Assembly (NCBI GenBank): GCA_030154025.1
Contig: JASKKT010000008.1
Coordinates: 1 to 59,852, forward strand
Direction of reading: 5' to 3'
Length of the DNA: 59,852 nt
DNA from: Methanolobus sp.
GTDB lineage: Archaea > Halobacteriota > Methanosarcinia > Methanosarcinales > Methanosarcinaceae
Shown: piece by piece, positions 8,419 through 17,077 of the stretch
How the letters are laid out: every line of letters begins with the position of its first letter
Position numbering within the stretch: position 1 is the first letter of the stretch
Position numbers and translations under genes: made by a program
Notes under the pieces: generated by a model
The model's database searches: none
The model's input: only the letters and a program-made list of their open reading frames with translations
Told to the model about the DNA's origin: nothing

Positions 8419-9684
8419 TTACTTTTGCCTAAGGCCGGATATGAATTGCCTGGCAGCACCCATCAGGTCATAGAATACCTGGAACATCCCGTGATCTTCC
8501 TTCAGAGGCTCCGGCTGTTCTGCACTCTCATCTGTGCTCATATCCTCCGGGTAGCCCGCATCATAATTGTCTGTCTGCCGATCCTGTTCACCGTATTCCC
8601 CGACGTACAGCATATAGCGTCTTGAGTAAGCAACATCCCCGTAATCCCTGGGATCCGTAAAGCTTGCTTTTGCCGACGGCATTACAATGTTGCCTGCCTT
8701 TCCCAGTCGTATGGAATAGTCCAGGGTGATACTCTCCGAAGGATACACTATCCTGCTGTTGCTGGTAGTGCCTTCCACCAATACGGCACCCTGGGGAAGC
8801 TCATCGGAGACTGATACATACGCAGCCCTGTCACCTTCATTAACAGCCATTACCTGCATCCGGATAATATCGTTGACCTGTATGCTTTCAGCAGAGTGGG
8901 TCTTTGTGAGGTTGATATGCGGACCATGCACGACGAACTGTGTATCGTTCAGGACTTTGCTGTAAACCCGTCCGTCCATCCGGACCAGCACCTGCGTGCC
9001 GGTAAAATTATAAGTGCCGGGCCTTAATGCCTTCATGGAATACTGAAAAGACTTCTGCCCCTCAGGAGCAAGGGTGCAATTCCATTCCATATCTACGTCC
9101 GGATCAAATATCAGGCCGTCTGGTATTACCTGGACAAGTTCTATCGAAGTCGGAACAACCCTGAGATTCCTGACCTTTATCTCAAAATAGCCCCGCTCAC
9201 CCATGTAGACCTCTTTTGCCCGGTTCTCCTCCACTGAGATCGTCGCATCTATCTTCTCTATCACGACCTCCCGGGCAGTGGTCACATTCGCAAGATAGAC
9301 ACTGATATTTGTATAAGGCACGGGTATGTTGCTGCCAGTGACAACGCTCTGAACAGTGACGTTGAGCCTGTCTCCGAATATCTGCTTATCCGGGATATCC
9401 GAATTGTTCCTGGCAAGGATTGTCTGCCATGTCTCTGAACGGTTGCTCTTCACAGTAAGCATCACGTAATCGCTGTCAGTATCAAAGGCTTTAGATGCTG
9501 AAAAGTCAGCGGCCTTTATCAGATAGCCGCTGGTATTCACCTCCTGCCCCCAGTAAAGGGTATAGTTGCCTGCCTCAAGCCACTCAAGGCCATCATCATC
9601 AGTAAATGAATCTGCGCTTGCAAGGCTGGACAGGCACAGCAGGGATACCAGTAGGCAAGCAACTCTGAGATATACCGGGTTCAT
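8419..9684 (-). CDS. Secreted COG1361-type (CARDB/DUF11-like) protein
   Basis: The 421-residue protein begins with a signal-like segment (YLRVACLLVSLLCLSSLASA), starting at the ATG 5 bp after the upstream stop. A domain of about 130 residues opening with DGLEWLEAGNYTLYWGQEV parallels the N-terminal domain of its upstream neighbour. Two Ig-like repeats follow (VYMGERGYFEIKVRNL near 155; GPHINLTKTHSAESIQVND near 255), typical of surface proteins with DUF11/CARDB folds. Many N-x-S/T sequons fit S-layer-type glycosylation. There is no C-terminal membrane segment or PGF motif. Partner or ligand is unknown. Confidence 0.75.
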   Translation of the reverse strand: MNPVYLRVACLLVSLLCLSSLASADSFTDDDGLEWLEAGNYTLYWGQEVNTSGYLIKAADFSASKAFDTDSDYVMLTVKSNRSETWQTILARNNSDIPDKQIFGDRLNVTVQSVVTGSNIPVPYTNISVYLANVTTAREVVIEKIDATISVEENRAKEVYMGERGYFEIKVRNLRVVPTSIELVQVIPDGLIFDPDVDMEWNCTLAPEGQKSFQYSMKALRPGTYNFTGTQVLVRMDGRVYSKVLNDTQFVVHGPHINLTKTHSAESIQVNDIIRMQVMAVNEGDRAAYVSVSDELPQGAVLVEGTTSNSRIVYPSESITLDYSIRLGKAGNIVMPSAKASFTDPRDYGDVAYSRRYMLYVGEYGEQDRQTDNYDAGYPEDMSTDESAEQPEPLKEDHGMFQVFYDLMGAARQFISGLRQK

Positions 9685-9689
9685 AACAA

Positions 9690-11288
9690 TTACTGCTTTT
9701 CCCTGCGCCTGATCACTGCAAAGGCACATCCCAGAATGAATATCATAAGGGACGCCTCAAAGCCTGGCTGCACCCTCTCATCCGAGGGGCCGGTGCTGTC
9801 AGTGGAAGGAGTGCTGCCTGATGTACTGCTGGAAGTGTCTATCTTTTGGTCATCCGAGAGCGAGGCAGAACCCTGTGCCTGCGGGTCAACAACCGAGAGT
9901 ACAGGCATATTTGATATCCTTTCGCCTTTGAACCCTTCCATATCGATGAATGTTGCAGCCGTTGCAGGGAATTTTATCTCTCCTGCTTCCTTTGTCCTGA
10001 TGACATAGGAGTAGGTGGAGGACTTACCTCCTTTAATCACTTCCTTGAACTCCAGGTTGCCGCTTACGAACGATACACTTGAAGGCAGGGTCTCTGATGT
10101 GGTCACACTGGCATCCCTGTTACCCCGATTCTCAACCTTTACAGTAACGGTCGCTTCCTTACCCGGACTTATGGAAGAAGGGCTTATTGTCTTGGTAAGC
10201 ACTATATTGGGCCCGTTCACTGTGACCTCGGAAGTTATTGATTTGAACGTGCGCACTTTGCCGTCAGGTCCTGTGAATGTCGCGGTGGTTGCAGGGGGTG
10301 TTGTCTTACCGGTCTTTACAGGTTTCATCGTATATTTGAGCAGATCCGCTTTTGTCTCACCCGGTGAAAGGGAAACCGTGGCCTCCAGGTTGGCATTGTC
10401 CTGCAGCTCAAAGTATTCATTAAGGGTGTCGGTAATGGTTGCAGAACTTACACTATAGAGACCTTTGTTGTAGACGCTCACCGTTACATAAGCAGACTTA
10501 TCCATGTATATTTCCTTGGGAATGCTCTTGGTTATGATAAGTTCGACAACAGGCTCTATGGTGAGTGTCTTCTTTCCTTCATTGGTGTGTATCTGGTTGT
10601 TGATATCCCTGGAGCTTGTTGTAACTTTGAAGTCGATCTTTGTCTGGTCCCAGTATTCAGATACCTTGAACTTGACAATGATTGGCTCAAGTACCTGATC
10701 CTCCTCCACATCCTTATAGCTGTACTTCAATTTTCCTGAAGTCTGTTCCATTCCGCAAGGGTCAATCTCAACATCCATATTGAAGGCTTTGGCGTCTCCT
10801 TCGTTCTTTATCTTGATAGTTGCTGTAACAATAGAGGAACCTGTCAGCCTCGGATCATACGTGGCCGGGTCTTTATCGGTTGTGATCTCGATCTTCATCT
10901 TGGGATAGGCTCTCTTATACACTTTGATGGCAACCTTCGGGTCTTTCATGTTGCCGGTCCATGAATCGATATTAAGGGTAACCGAGTCAACAACCACTTT
11001 TACGTCGTTGCCGTTTTCCGTATCACGATATGTCAGGCTTTCCCCCACATGCAGGGGAGAAATAGCTTTTACCTGATTGTTGCTGGATATGCTGATACTG
11101 ACAAAACCTTCGGTGTTGAAGTCCTCGGCTTTGATGACATAACTGTCCATGGAAAGGGTAGCGCCCCAGCCAAGGGTGCCGCTCTTGGTTGCACTGTCCA
11201 CCCATTCAATATCATCAGCGGTATAGGCTAATGCAGGCAGGCAGAGAAGCATCAATGAAAATAAAAAGATAAGGGATTTTCGGAACAT
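9690..11288 (-). CDS. Secreted COG1361-type S-layer-related protein with PGF-CTERM-like tail
   Basis: The 532-residue protein has an N-terminal signal (LIFLFSLMLLCLPALA). Its first domain starts DIEWVDSATKSGTLGWGATL and is related to the downstream gene's first domain. At least three CARDB/DUF11-like Ig repeats follow (VVELIITKSIPKEIYMDKSA near 245; GPNIVLTKTISPSSISPGKE near 355). A Ser/Thr-rich linker (about 475-505) leads to QPGFEA, then about 15 hydrophobic residues, then RRREKQ. That is the architecture of PGF-CTERM substrates of archaeosortase, with lipid anchoring after cleavage. It is translated 5 bp before its paralogue, so the two may form a surface pair. No catalytic domain is visible. 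Confidence 0.82.
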   Translation of the reverse strand: MFRKSLIFLFSLMLLCLPALAYTADDIEWVDSATKSGTLGWGATLSMDSYVIKAEDFNTEGFVSISISSNNQVKAISPLHVGESLTYRDTENGNDVKVVVDSVTLNIDSWTGNMKDPKVAIKVYKRAYPKMKIEITTDKDPATYDPRLTGSSIVTATIKIKNEGDAKAFNMDVEIDPCGMEQTSGKLKYSYKDVEEDQVLEPIIVKFKVSEYWDQTKIDFKVTTSSRDINNQIHTNEGKKTLTIEPVVELIITKSIPKEIYMDKSAYVTVSVYNKGLYSVSSATITDTLNEYFELQDNANLEATVSLSPGETKADLLKYTMKPVKTGKTTPPATTATFTGPDGKVRTFKSITSEVTVNGPNIVLTKTISPSSISPGKEATVTVKVENRGNRDASVTTSETLPSSVSFVSGNLEFKEVIKGGKSSTYSYVIRTKEAGEIKFPATAATFIDMEGFKGERISNMPVLSVVDPQAQGSASLSDDQKIDTSSSTSGSTPSTDSTGPSDERVQPGFEASLMIFILGCAFAVIRRREKQ

Positions 11289-11344
11289 TGCTCATCCTCA
11301 CATGTGTTAGTAGTAAAAGTTAAGAAGATATTAGATTTTTGGGA

Positions 11345-11845
11345 CTATTCCTTGGGTATCAGTGACTTGAAGCCCTTGAGCTGGGAAGGCCTGTCAATTA
11401 CAGTTGTCCTGGAAGTCGAGGTAGGGAGATCTGTAAGGGCAGGCTGCTGTATAAGTCCTGCAGTATTATCGTCCGCTTTACGCTGGCTTTTGTAGCCCGC
11501 TTCAATGGTATGCTTTACACTGAGTTCCACAGGATCTGAGAAAAGGTTCGTCCGCTCTGTTTGCTTTTCGGAACTCCTTTTGGACATGTCAACCTTGAGA
11601 TCCCGCTCCCTGGCCCTGGAACCATATTCCTTGCCGTCCCTGTAGTTCTGCATTACAAGTTTCCCAAGACCGGATTCCCTTGCAAGGTCTTCCAGCATCG
11701 AGTATTGTTCGCTGACCCAGCCTAGCTCGGAATGCTTATGGTAGCCTACTTCAAAACCGAGTTTGTAGGCGCTTTTGACAAGTTCATCGACCTCAGACCT
11801 TGTGAGCTGCGCTTGCTCCTCTTTCTTTCTGAAAAACCTGACCAT
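11345..11845 (-). CDS. Uncharacterised soluble protein in the KaiC-COG1361 operon
   Basis: I do not recognise this 166-residue protein. The N-terminal 60 residues form a charged helical region (KKEEQAQLTRSEVDELVKSAYKLGFEVGYHKH). The rest is Lys/Arg/Ser-rich and probably disordered, ending in FKSLIPKE. No signal peptide, membrane segment or Cys/His motif is visible. It lies 12 bp downstream of the KaiC-like ATPase gene and 56 bp before the secreted proteins. It may therefore be an adaptor for the ATPase. Confidence 0.65.
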   Translation of the reverse strand: MVRFFRKKEEQAQLTRSEVDELVKSAYKLGFEVGYHKHSELGWVSEQYSMLEDLARESGLGKLVMQNYRDGKEYGSRARERDLKVDMSKRSSEKQTERTNLFSDPVELSVKHTIEAGYKSQRKADDNTAGLIQQPALTDLPTSTSRTTVIDRPSQLKGFKSLIPKE

Positions 11846-11857
11846 GGCCTCACATCC

Positions 11858-12601
11858 TCACTCGAGCATTCCCTGAACACAGAGGCCCCTTTCAGTAAAA
11901 CCCACGCTGCGCAGGTTACAGTCGTGCTTTGTCCCTCTCATCTTGATGATCTGGATAGCGCGCGTCATTGTCTTATCGTAGAGGAAATTGTGCAGGAATA
12001 TGACCCCATGTGATGCGAACTGTTCTGTGGAATATGCTGTGGGGTCCGTCATCTCGGATATGAGTATCGTGGTGCAGCCCAGCTTCTTCAGGTTGCGTAT
12101 GAACCTGCTCATCTCCTTTTCCTGGAGGGACATGTCCTTTGATGTGAAACGGATTGCTGAGACAGAATCTATTACCAGTCTCTTTATACCATACTCCGCA
12201 ACATAGGATGCAATTTCCTTATACACCGTTGCGGGGGAAGGTGCCCCGTGGTCTGCAGGAGAGTTGATCATATCGTGGTCATTGAGACCGCTTTCATGCA
12301 ACTCGTCAATAAAACCATAGTCCATCCTTGGCCCAAGGTCTGCAAACAGGAGCTTATGCATCTTTATGAGGGTTATAACGTTTATGGAATAATTGGACAT
12401 ATCATCGATGATGTTCTGCGGACTCTCAACGAGGCTTACATAAAGACCTACTTCCCCAAGCGCCGCCCCCTGTGCAAGGTACTGGACGCAAAATGTGGTT
12501 TTACCGCTTCCAGGAGGACCGCTGAGAAGATAAACACGTTCCGATAGTAATCCTCCTTGCAGGATCTCGTCAAGACCATCAATTCCAGTTCTGATTCTCA
12601 T
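11858..12601 (-). CDS. KaiC-like RecA-superfamily ATPase (single domain)
   Basis: The 247-residue ATPase begins RIRTGIDGLDEILQGGL, the usual KaiC/RadA-like entry. It has Walker A GPPGSGKTT (about residues 28-36) and a Walker B region RLVIDSVSAIRF (about 141-152). The C-terminal part has a RAIQIIKMRGTKHD segment typical of KaiC-like proteins (MRG-x-x-H). Such single-domain archaeal KaiC homologues are considered signal-transduction ATPases. It is the first gene of an operon running into a small unknown protein and two secreted surface proteins. Expression probably starts in the AT-rich 166-bp spacer shared with the divergent nif3-like gene. Confidence 0.88.
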   Translation of the reverse strand: MRIRTGIDGLDEILQGGLLSERVYLLSGPPGSGKTTFCVQYLAQGAALGEVGLYVSLVESPQNIIDDMSNYSINVITLIKMHKLLFADLGPRMDYGFIDELHESGLNDHDMINSPADHGAPSPATVYKEIASYVAEYGIKRLVIDSVSAIRFTSKDMSLQEKEMSRFIRNLKKLGCTTILISEMTDPTAYSTEQFASHGVIFLHNFLYDKTMTRAIQIIKMRGTKHDCNLRSVGFTERGLCVQGMLE

Positions 12602-12767
12602 AAGGTGCCCTCGGTAAATATATTATCTTTTATTATATTTATTACGTGCAGATATATTACTGTTATTATGCAGCAGATAATATACATAATAATATTATAC
12701 ATATGAGTGTCCTATTCCCTCAACAGACTGCGACACATTGAAATCAGTTGGAAAATATCCTTTATCT
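12602..12767. promoter_or_regulatory. Divergent promoter region, strongly AT-rich
   Basis: The 166-bp spacer separates the divergent KaiC-like and Nif3-like genes and contains runs such as TATATTATCTTTTATTATA and ATAATATTATACATATGAG. Several overlapping TATA-like elements fit both directions. I cannot assign individual start sites. Confidence 0.5.
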
Positions 12768-13508
12768 ATGAAGCTTTCAGATGTAGTTGCCATGCTGGAG
12801 CAGATAGCCCCACCGGAACTGGCAGAGGATTTCGATATTGGCAGGATTGGACTCACCCTGGATCTTGAGAACGACATTCAGAAAATTGCCGTATCCCTTG
12901 ATCCTACACGATATGTACTGAAAAGAGCCGCAGATATAGGGGCGGATCTGCTCATAACCCATCACACCCTGATCTTCCACCCATTGAACCTCATCAATAA
13001 GCCTCTTGCAGAAACCCTCAGGATAGCCCTGGACAACAATATCTCATTGTACTCGATGCACACCAATTTCGATAAGGCAAAGGGAGGCATCAACGACGCA
13101 CTTGCAAGAAGGATAGGCCTCTCCAACATGATTGATACTGCAATCGGAAAGATCGGGACTATCAGCCCCTGTCCTGCCGAGACCTTTGTGAACCATGTTG
13201 CAAAAAGTCTGGATACGCATGTCCAGTTCACAGGCCGCAAAGAGGAGATAAGCAAGGTCATGGTCTTCGGAGGAAGCGGTTTCAGGAACGAGTACCTCGC
13301 AATTGCAAAGCAGCACGGTGTAGATGCGTATGTTTCGGCAGAGATGAAGCATGACATCATCCGCTCATGGGAGGACATGCTGCTTGTGGACGCCACTCAT
13401 TATGCAACAGAGAATCCGGGTATGCAGGACCTCTGTACCCTGCTGGAGGAGAAGCTGAGGCTTGACGTGGAATTCATCGACCATAATCCTTTCATCGAGG
13501 TACTCTGA
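12768..13508 (+). CDS. Nif3-like dinuclear metal centre protein (DUF34)
   Basis: The 246-residue protein has the Nif3 metal-binding motifs LLITHHTLIFHP (HH near residues 65-66), SMHTNFDKAKGGIND (H near 95, D near 99) and the late pattern HDIIRSWEDMLLVDATHYATEN (H near 215, E near 219). VMFGGSGFRNE-like spacing supplies the central GGSG loop. Family members form hexamers with two metals. GTP cyclohydrolase-like and metal-insertion roles have been proposed, but none is settled. ATG at 12768 is preferred; an upstream TTG (12738) would add ten unconserved residues. A 52-residue gene follows 12 bp later. Confidence 0.9.
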   Translation: MKLSDVVAMLEQIAPPELAEDFDIGRIGLTLDLENDIQKIAVSLDPTRYVLKRAADIGADLLITHHTLIFHPLNLINKPLAETLRIALDNNISLYSMHTNFDKAKGGINDALARRIGLSNMIDTAIGKIGTISPCPAETFVNHVAKSLDTHVQFTGRKEEISKVMVFGGSGFRNEYLAIAKQHGVDAYVSAEMKHDIIRSWEDMLLVDATHYATENPGMQDLCTLLEEKLRLDVEFIDHNPFIEVL

Positions 13509-13520
13509 GGTTGCAGGGAT

Positions 13521-13679
13521 ATGTCAGAGTGTAATCCCCACATAGATGAAGATGAGCTTGAAAGGATGCTGGAGGAACAGTCAAAGCTCAAGGAAAAGCC
13601 CAAGCACAGAGGCTACGGCGACTATGAGAGAAGGGGTATTTACAGGGGTCCCGACGCAAAGAACGGAGTAAAGGATTGA
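13521..13679 (+). CDS. Small conserved-looking hydrophilic protein (52 aa)
   Basis: An ATG 12 bp after the nif3-like stop opens a frame encoding MSECNPHIDEDELERMLEEQ, then a KKPKHRGYGDYERRG-like basic/aromatic stretch, ending KNGVKD. It follows the Nif3-like gene closely and has an amphipathic acidic helix plus a basic tail. I recognise no family. Its stop is 20 bp from the stop of the aTrm56 gene on the opposite strand. It is likely real because it fills the operon tail with coherent codon use. Confidence 0.6.
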   Translation: MSECNPHIDEDELERMLEEQSKLKEKPKHRGYGDYERRGIYRGPDAKNGVKD

Positions 13680-13699
13680 AAGACGGTTTCCATCCGTCC

Positions 13700-14245
13700 T
13701 CAATCCTGCCCTTCCGGCCTGTTATCAATGACCTTCTTCCCGCGCTCTGCAGGGATGATCTTCAGCTCCCCGCCAGCGAACTCTTTTTTGAGAGGATCGG
13801 TCGAAGCTATCCTGTCAAGGGTCACAGCCACGGCAGCGACCTCCGAATGGGGCTGGTTCCCGACTGCAACGTTCCAGTCAGCCATTTCGTATATCTCAAA
13901 GGGTACTTTCTCGGCTCCCACAACGATCATGAGCTTCTCACACTGCCCAATATCGCTGGCTGCATCAGGAAGGTTGACCCCGTACATGGACAGGTGGCAC
14001 ACCTTGCCACCTTCCTCCTTCCATTTCCGTATCTCGGCCTTCCAGCTTACATCGTTCCTGACGTAGAATTCACCCCCCCATCTTTTTGCAACGTCCATGA
14101 TGTTCTCTGCGAGCTTACTGTCATCCGATGCAAGTAGCATGCCCTCGGCCCCGAAGGCCCTTGCAGTGAGCCCGACATGGGTGGTTATCCTCTTATCCCT
14201 CACAGGACGATGGCCAAGCCTTAATACAACTATCCTTTTCATCAT
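13700..14245 (-). CDS. tRNA (cytidine(56)-2'-O)-methyltransferase (aTrm56)
   Basis: The 181-residue SPOUT-class enzyme methylates the ribose of C56 in the T loop of archaeal tRNAs. The diagnostic opening VVLRLGHRPVRDKRITTHVG (residues about 5-24) is followed by LTARAFGA. The SAM-binding knot lies around LMIVVGAEKVPFEIYEMADWNVAVGNQPHSEVAA (about 105-138). Length is normal for the family. It starts 8 bp downstream of the AMP phosphorylase stop, so the two form a transcription unit. Two consecutive Met codons allow a start three bases later. Confidence 0.93.
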   Translation of the reverse strand: MMKRIVVLRLGHRPVRDKRITTHVGLTARAFGAEGMLLASDDSKLAENIMDVAKRWGGEFYVRNDVSWKAEIRKWKEEGGKVCHLSMYGVNLPDAASDIGQCEKLMIVVGAEKVPFEIYEMADWNVAVGNQPHSEVAAVAVTLDRIASTDPLKKEFAGGELKIIPAERGKKVIDNRPEGQD

Positions 14246-14253
14246 GCACCCTT

Positions 14254-15774
14254 TCAGAGTCCCTTGATCTCGTCAACTCTTTCAATGAGCATGCCTTCGA
14301 CAAATATGGGCGGGAACTCCCTTGCATACCTTACTGCGTCTGCAAGCTTCTCCTTTTTGTCGGCATAGACCGTGAGCACGGGCTGGCCTTTCTCCACGGA
14401 TTCTCCGCGCTTCTTGTGGATAAGGACACCTGAACCCTTGTCATTGGGAGCGCCTGCGAAGCGTGCCAGCTGGACAATCCTCTTGTTGTAGAACTCGATG
14501 ATGTACCCGTTGGAGGGTGCCAGGATCTCCGCAGTGTACTGACCCACAGCTATATCCTTGTAACTGACATCAGGGTTACCGCCCTGTACCTTTATTATCT
14601 CTTTCATCTTTGCCAGGGCCTTGCCGTTCCTCAGGGTCTCGAGAGCAAGCTCCCTTCCCTGGCCACGTGGTGCGACTCCGCCCATCTCAAGCAGCATGCC
14701 CGCTATAACAACGCTCTTCTCGATGAGGCTGTTGGGACCCTCCATAGTCTCAAGGACCTTCAGGGCCTCCCTGACCTCAAGTGCCGGACCTACCGTCCTT
14801 CCCACAGGCGAGGCACCGTAGGTCAGGGCGCAGTCCACATCCATGCCCAGGCGCTCTCCAAGGCTTATGAGGTCCCTTGCAAGCTTGCGCCCGGCCTTCA
14901 CGTCGAGTATCTTGGTGCCGGGACCTATTGGTATATCCATGACGACTTTCTGGGCACCGACAGCGCCTTTCTTGGCCATGATGGAGGCAAGGAGCTGGCA
15001 GTGGGGATCTACTGAAAGCGGGTACTCGATCTTGATGAGCTTGTCATCGGCAGGCGCAATGTTGGTCCCGCCGCCCCACACGATAACCCCGCCGATCTTT
15101 TCTGTCATTTCCTTGATCTGCGTGGCCGTGAAGTCCACCGGCGCCAGGATCTCCATCAGATCTGCAGTGCCTCCGGCCCCGGTTATGGCACGGGAGCTGG
15201 TCTTGGGGATCAGCAGGCCGTTGGCCGCGACTATCGGGACAACCAGCAGTGTTATCTTATTACCCGGAACACCGCCTATTGAGTGCTTGTCCATTATAGG
15301 GGAAGTAGAGAACTTGATCTGTTCCCCGGTCTCAATCATAGCCCTTGTAAGCCATTCGGTCTCATCCTCTGAAAGGTCCCTTATATAGGTGGATGTAATG
15401 AAAGCGGCAAGCTCAACATCGCTCAGGTTCTCCTCAACTATGTCCCGCACAAGGAGATTCACTTCGTCCCTTTCCAGTTTCTTCCCATCCATCACCTTGC
15501 GGACTATATGGGCGGACTTGGGCTTCTCCGCGGTTTCAACATCCACGGTCTCGGTCCATTCCTTGCGGAGCTGCTCCTGCACCTCATGGTACACGCCTAT
15601 CATTCCCGGAGCTATCATATCTTCCGTGAAATCCACAATTGCAGTCAAAGTGACATGATTACGCACCCTTACCCTGTCACCCTCATAGACACCAAGCTCC
15701 TTGGCATCCAGTGTGTTCATAACGACTTTGTATTTACCGACCTTGATATCAATAGGCTGTACTTTTAACTGCAT
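14254..15774 (-). CDS. deoA: AMP phosphorylase (archaeal thymidine-phosphorylase family)
   Basis: The 506-residue enzyme converts AMP (also CMP or UMP) and phosphate to ribose 1,5-bisphosphate and base. In archaea this feeds ribulose bisphosphate into the type III RuBisCO salvage route. An N-terminal barrel of about 85 residues (VQPIDIKVGKYKVVMNTLDA) distinguishes it from bacterial DeoA. Catalytic-domain motifs include DKHSIGGVPGNKITLL (about 162-177), SSRAITGAGGTADLMEIL and LTYGASPVGRTVGP. The C-terminal pyrimidine-phosphorylase domain ends near VRYAREFPPIF. RuBisCO and e2b2-type isomerase genes are not in this window. Confidence 0.94.
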   Translation of the reverse strand: MQLKVQPIDIKVGKYKVVMNTLDAKELGVYEGDRVRVRNHVTLTAIVDFTEDMIAPGMIGVYHEVQEQLRKEWTETVDVETAEKPKSAHIVRKVMDGKKLERDEVNLLVRDIVEENLSDVELAAFITSTYIRDLSEDETEWLTRAMIETGEQIKFSTSPIMDKHSIGGVPGNKITLLVVPIVAANGLLIPKTSSRAITGAGGTADLMEILAPVDFTATQIKEMTEKIGGVIVWGGGTNIAPADDKLIKIEYPLSVDPHCQLLASIMAKKGAVGAQKVVMDIPIGPGTKILDVKAGRKLARDLISLGERLGMDVDCALTYGASPVGRTVGPALEVREALKVLETMEGPNSLIEKSVVIAGMLLEMGGVAPRGQGRELALETLRNGKALAKMKEIIKVQGGNPDVSYKDIAVGQYTAEILAPSNGYIIEFYNKRIVQLARFAGAPNDKGSGVLIHKKRGESVEKGQPVLTVYADKKEKLADAVRYAREFPPIFVEGMLIERVDEIKGL

Positions 15775-15894
15775 GATTCCACCTTTTTAGTACTGTCAAA
15801 TGCATTACTAGATAAACAACTAAGGGTAAATATGTTTATGGTAGCTGTACTTAAGTCCCCAGTATTACCCGGGTGCCTGGAAGCAGGCACTGTT

Positions 15895-16191
15895 CTAAGC
15901 CTCTGCGGTCATTTCCACCTGACACTTAGAGGATGCTCTGTCCTTACTGGTGCGGAAGAGATTCCTGGTCGAGCAGACCATCCATCTCCAGTGCAGTACG
16001 ATGTGAATGACTGAGAATGCAACCATGAGGATCCCTATCTGTTCGTGCAGATGGAGCCATTCCCTTCCGTCCAGCCCCAGGTAGCTTATACCCTTGCCTC
16101 CGTACATCAGGATAATTCCTGAAAGGCTCACTATAAACGACTGTGCTAACAGTGGAATGTCCACGATATAATTCAGCTTTGTCCTGTTCAT
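15895..16191 (-). CDS. Small DUF4405-like membrane protein (putative cytochrome b-type)
   Basis: The 98-residue protein has two to three membrane segments (IVDIPLLAQSFIVSLSGIILMY near 8-30; EQIGILMVAFSVIHIVLHW near 50-68). His residues are placed as in DUF4405 proteins (LHLHEQ and IHIVLHWRW), which are thought to bind heme and appear in membrane electron-transfer chains. It is encoded alone, with no redox partner adjacent. The tail is Arg/Lys-rich and soluble. Confidence 0.65.
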   Translation of the reverse strand: MNRTKLNYIVDIPLLAQSFIVSLSGIILMYGGKGISYLGLDGREWLHLHEQIGILMVAFSVIHIVLHWRWMVCSTRNLFRTSKDRASSKCQVEMTAEA

Positions 16192-16533
16192 TTTAAACTC
16201 CGATCTTACTTATTTGTATTTTAGTTCTCATTTCAACCCGATTTTAGTTTATGAGTGGTGGTAAGATCACATACGGTGTAACGATACGGTGGTAGTTTGT
16301 GGTGATAGCCGACAGTGCCTGGTAGTGCTGTATATGTGATCTTAACAATCCCCTGATCCGGAAGTTCAAATATAAGTATACTTACAGAAAATCGAGCCTC
16401 GGATAAACTTAATATGGCTAATAAAGATTTAATAAACCTTTGATCCCCTAAAAAAGCTTTACATAACCGACAATGACAGTAAAGCCACAATGCAACCACT
16501 GCATTTAAAAAGAATCAGTATTGATACGCTTCT
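16192..16533. other. 342-bp intergenic region with a long inverted repeat
   Basis: No open frame longer than background is convincing here. The region holds upstream signals of the divergent small membrane protein and deaminase genes. It also contains a perfect 12-bp inverted repeat, TAAGATCACATA (16262-16273) and TATGTGATCTTA (16333-16344), enclosing a G/T-rich 59-nt segment with repeated GGTGGTA/GGTAGT motifs. A structured RNA or a pair of protein sites is possible. Confidence 0.45.
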
Positions 16534-16995
16534 ATGAATTATTTCATGCAGACAGCAATAGATGAAGCCTGGCACGGCATGGACCATAATCACGGCGGAC
16601 CCTTCGGTGCAGTGATAGTAAAGGACGGTGAGATCATCTCCAGAGCCCATAACGATGTGTTAAGGACAAACGATCCCACGGCACATGCGGAGATACTGGC
16701 CATAAGGCAGGCCTCCGGAATCCTTGACAGGTTCAACCTGTCAGATTGCGAGATATATACCACCTCAGAGCCCTGTCCTATGTGCCTTGCCGCTATTTAC
16801 TGGGCCCGCATCAGGACCGTCTATTTTGGCTCCGGCAAGGGAGATGTTGCACGCATAGGATTTGATGATAGCCGTTTCTATGAACTAATTAAAAGAGGGA
16901 ATAACCCGGAGCTCAGCCGGATAAACATCGAAAAAGAAAAATGCATGGAGCTGCTTAAGCGCTGGGAAAAGAAACCGGACAAGCAGATGTACTGA
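16534..16995 (+). CDS. Nucleoside/guanine deaminase-like zinc enzyme
   Basis: The 153-residue cytidine-deaminase-fold protein has the zinc motifs TAHAEILAI (H and catalytic E, about residues 50-58) and TSEPCPMCLAAIYWAR (two Cys ligands, about 80-95). GGPFGAVIVKDG near the start and the C-terminal FYELIKRG helix are characteristic of GuaD/TadA-like guanine deaminases. It probably deaminates a purine base; cytosine or tRNA adenosine are less likely substrates given the tail. It is transcribed alone. Confidence 0.86.
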   Translation: MNYFMQTAIDEAWHGMDHNHGGPFGAVIVKDGEIISRAHNDVLRTNDPTAHAEILAIRQASGILDRFNLSDCEIYTTSEPCPMCLAAIYWARIRTVYFGSGKGDVARIGFDDSRFYELIKRGNNPELSRINIEKEKCMELLKRWEKKPDKQMY

Positions 16996-17077
16996 AGGGT
17001 AAGAGGAAACATCAAGTATATTAAGGGACAGGATAAAATATATTTATATAAAAGGGCCCGCAGGCGGATTGACAGGA

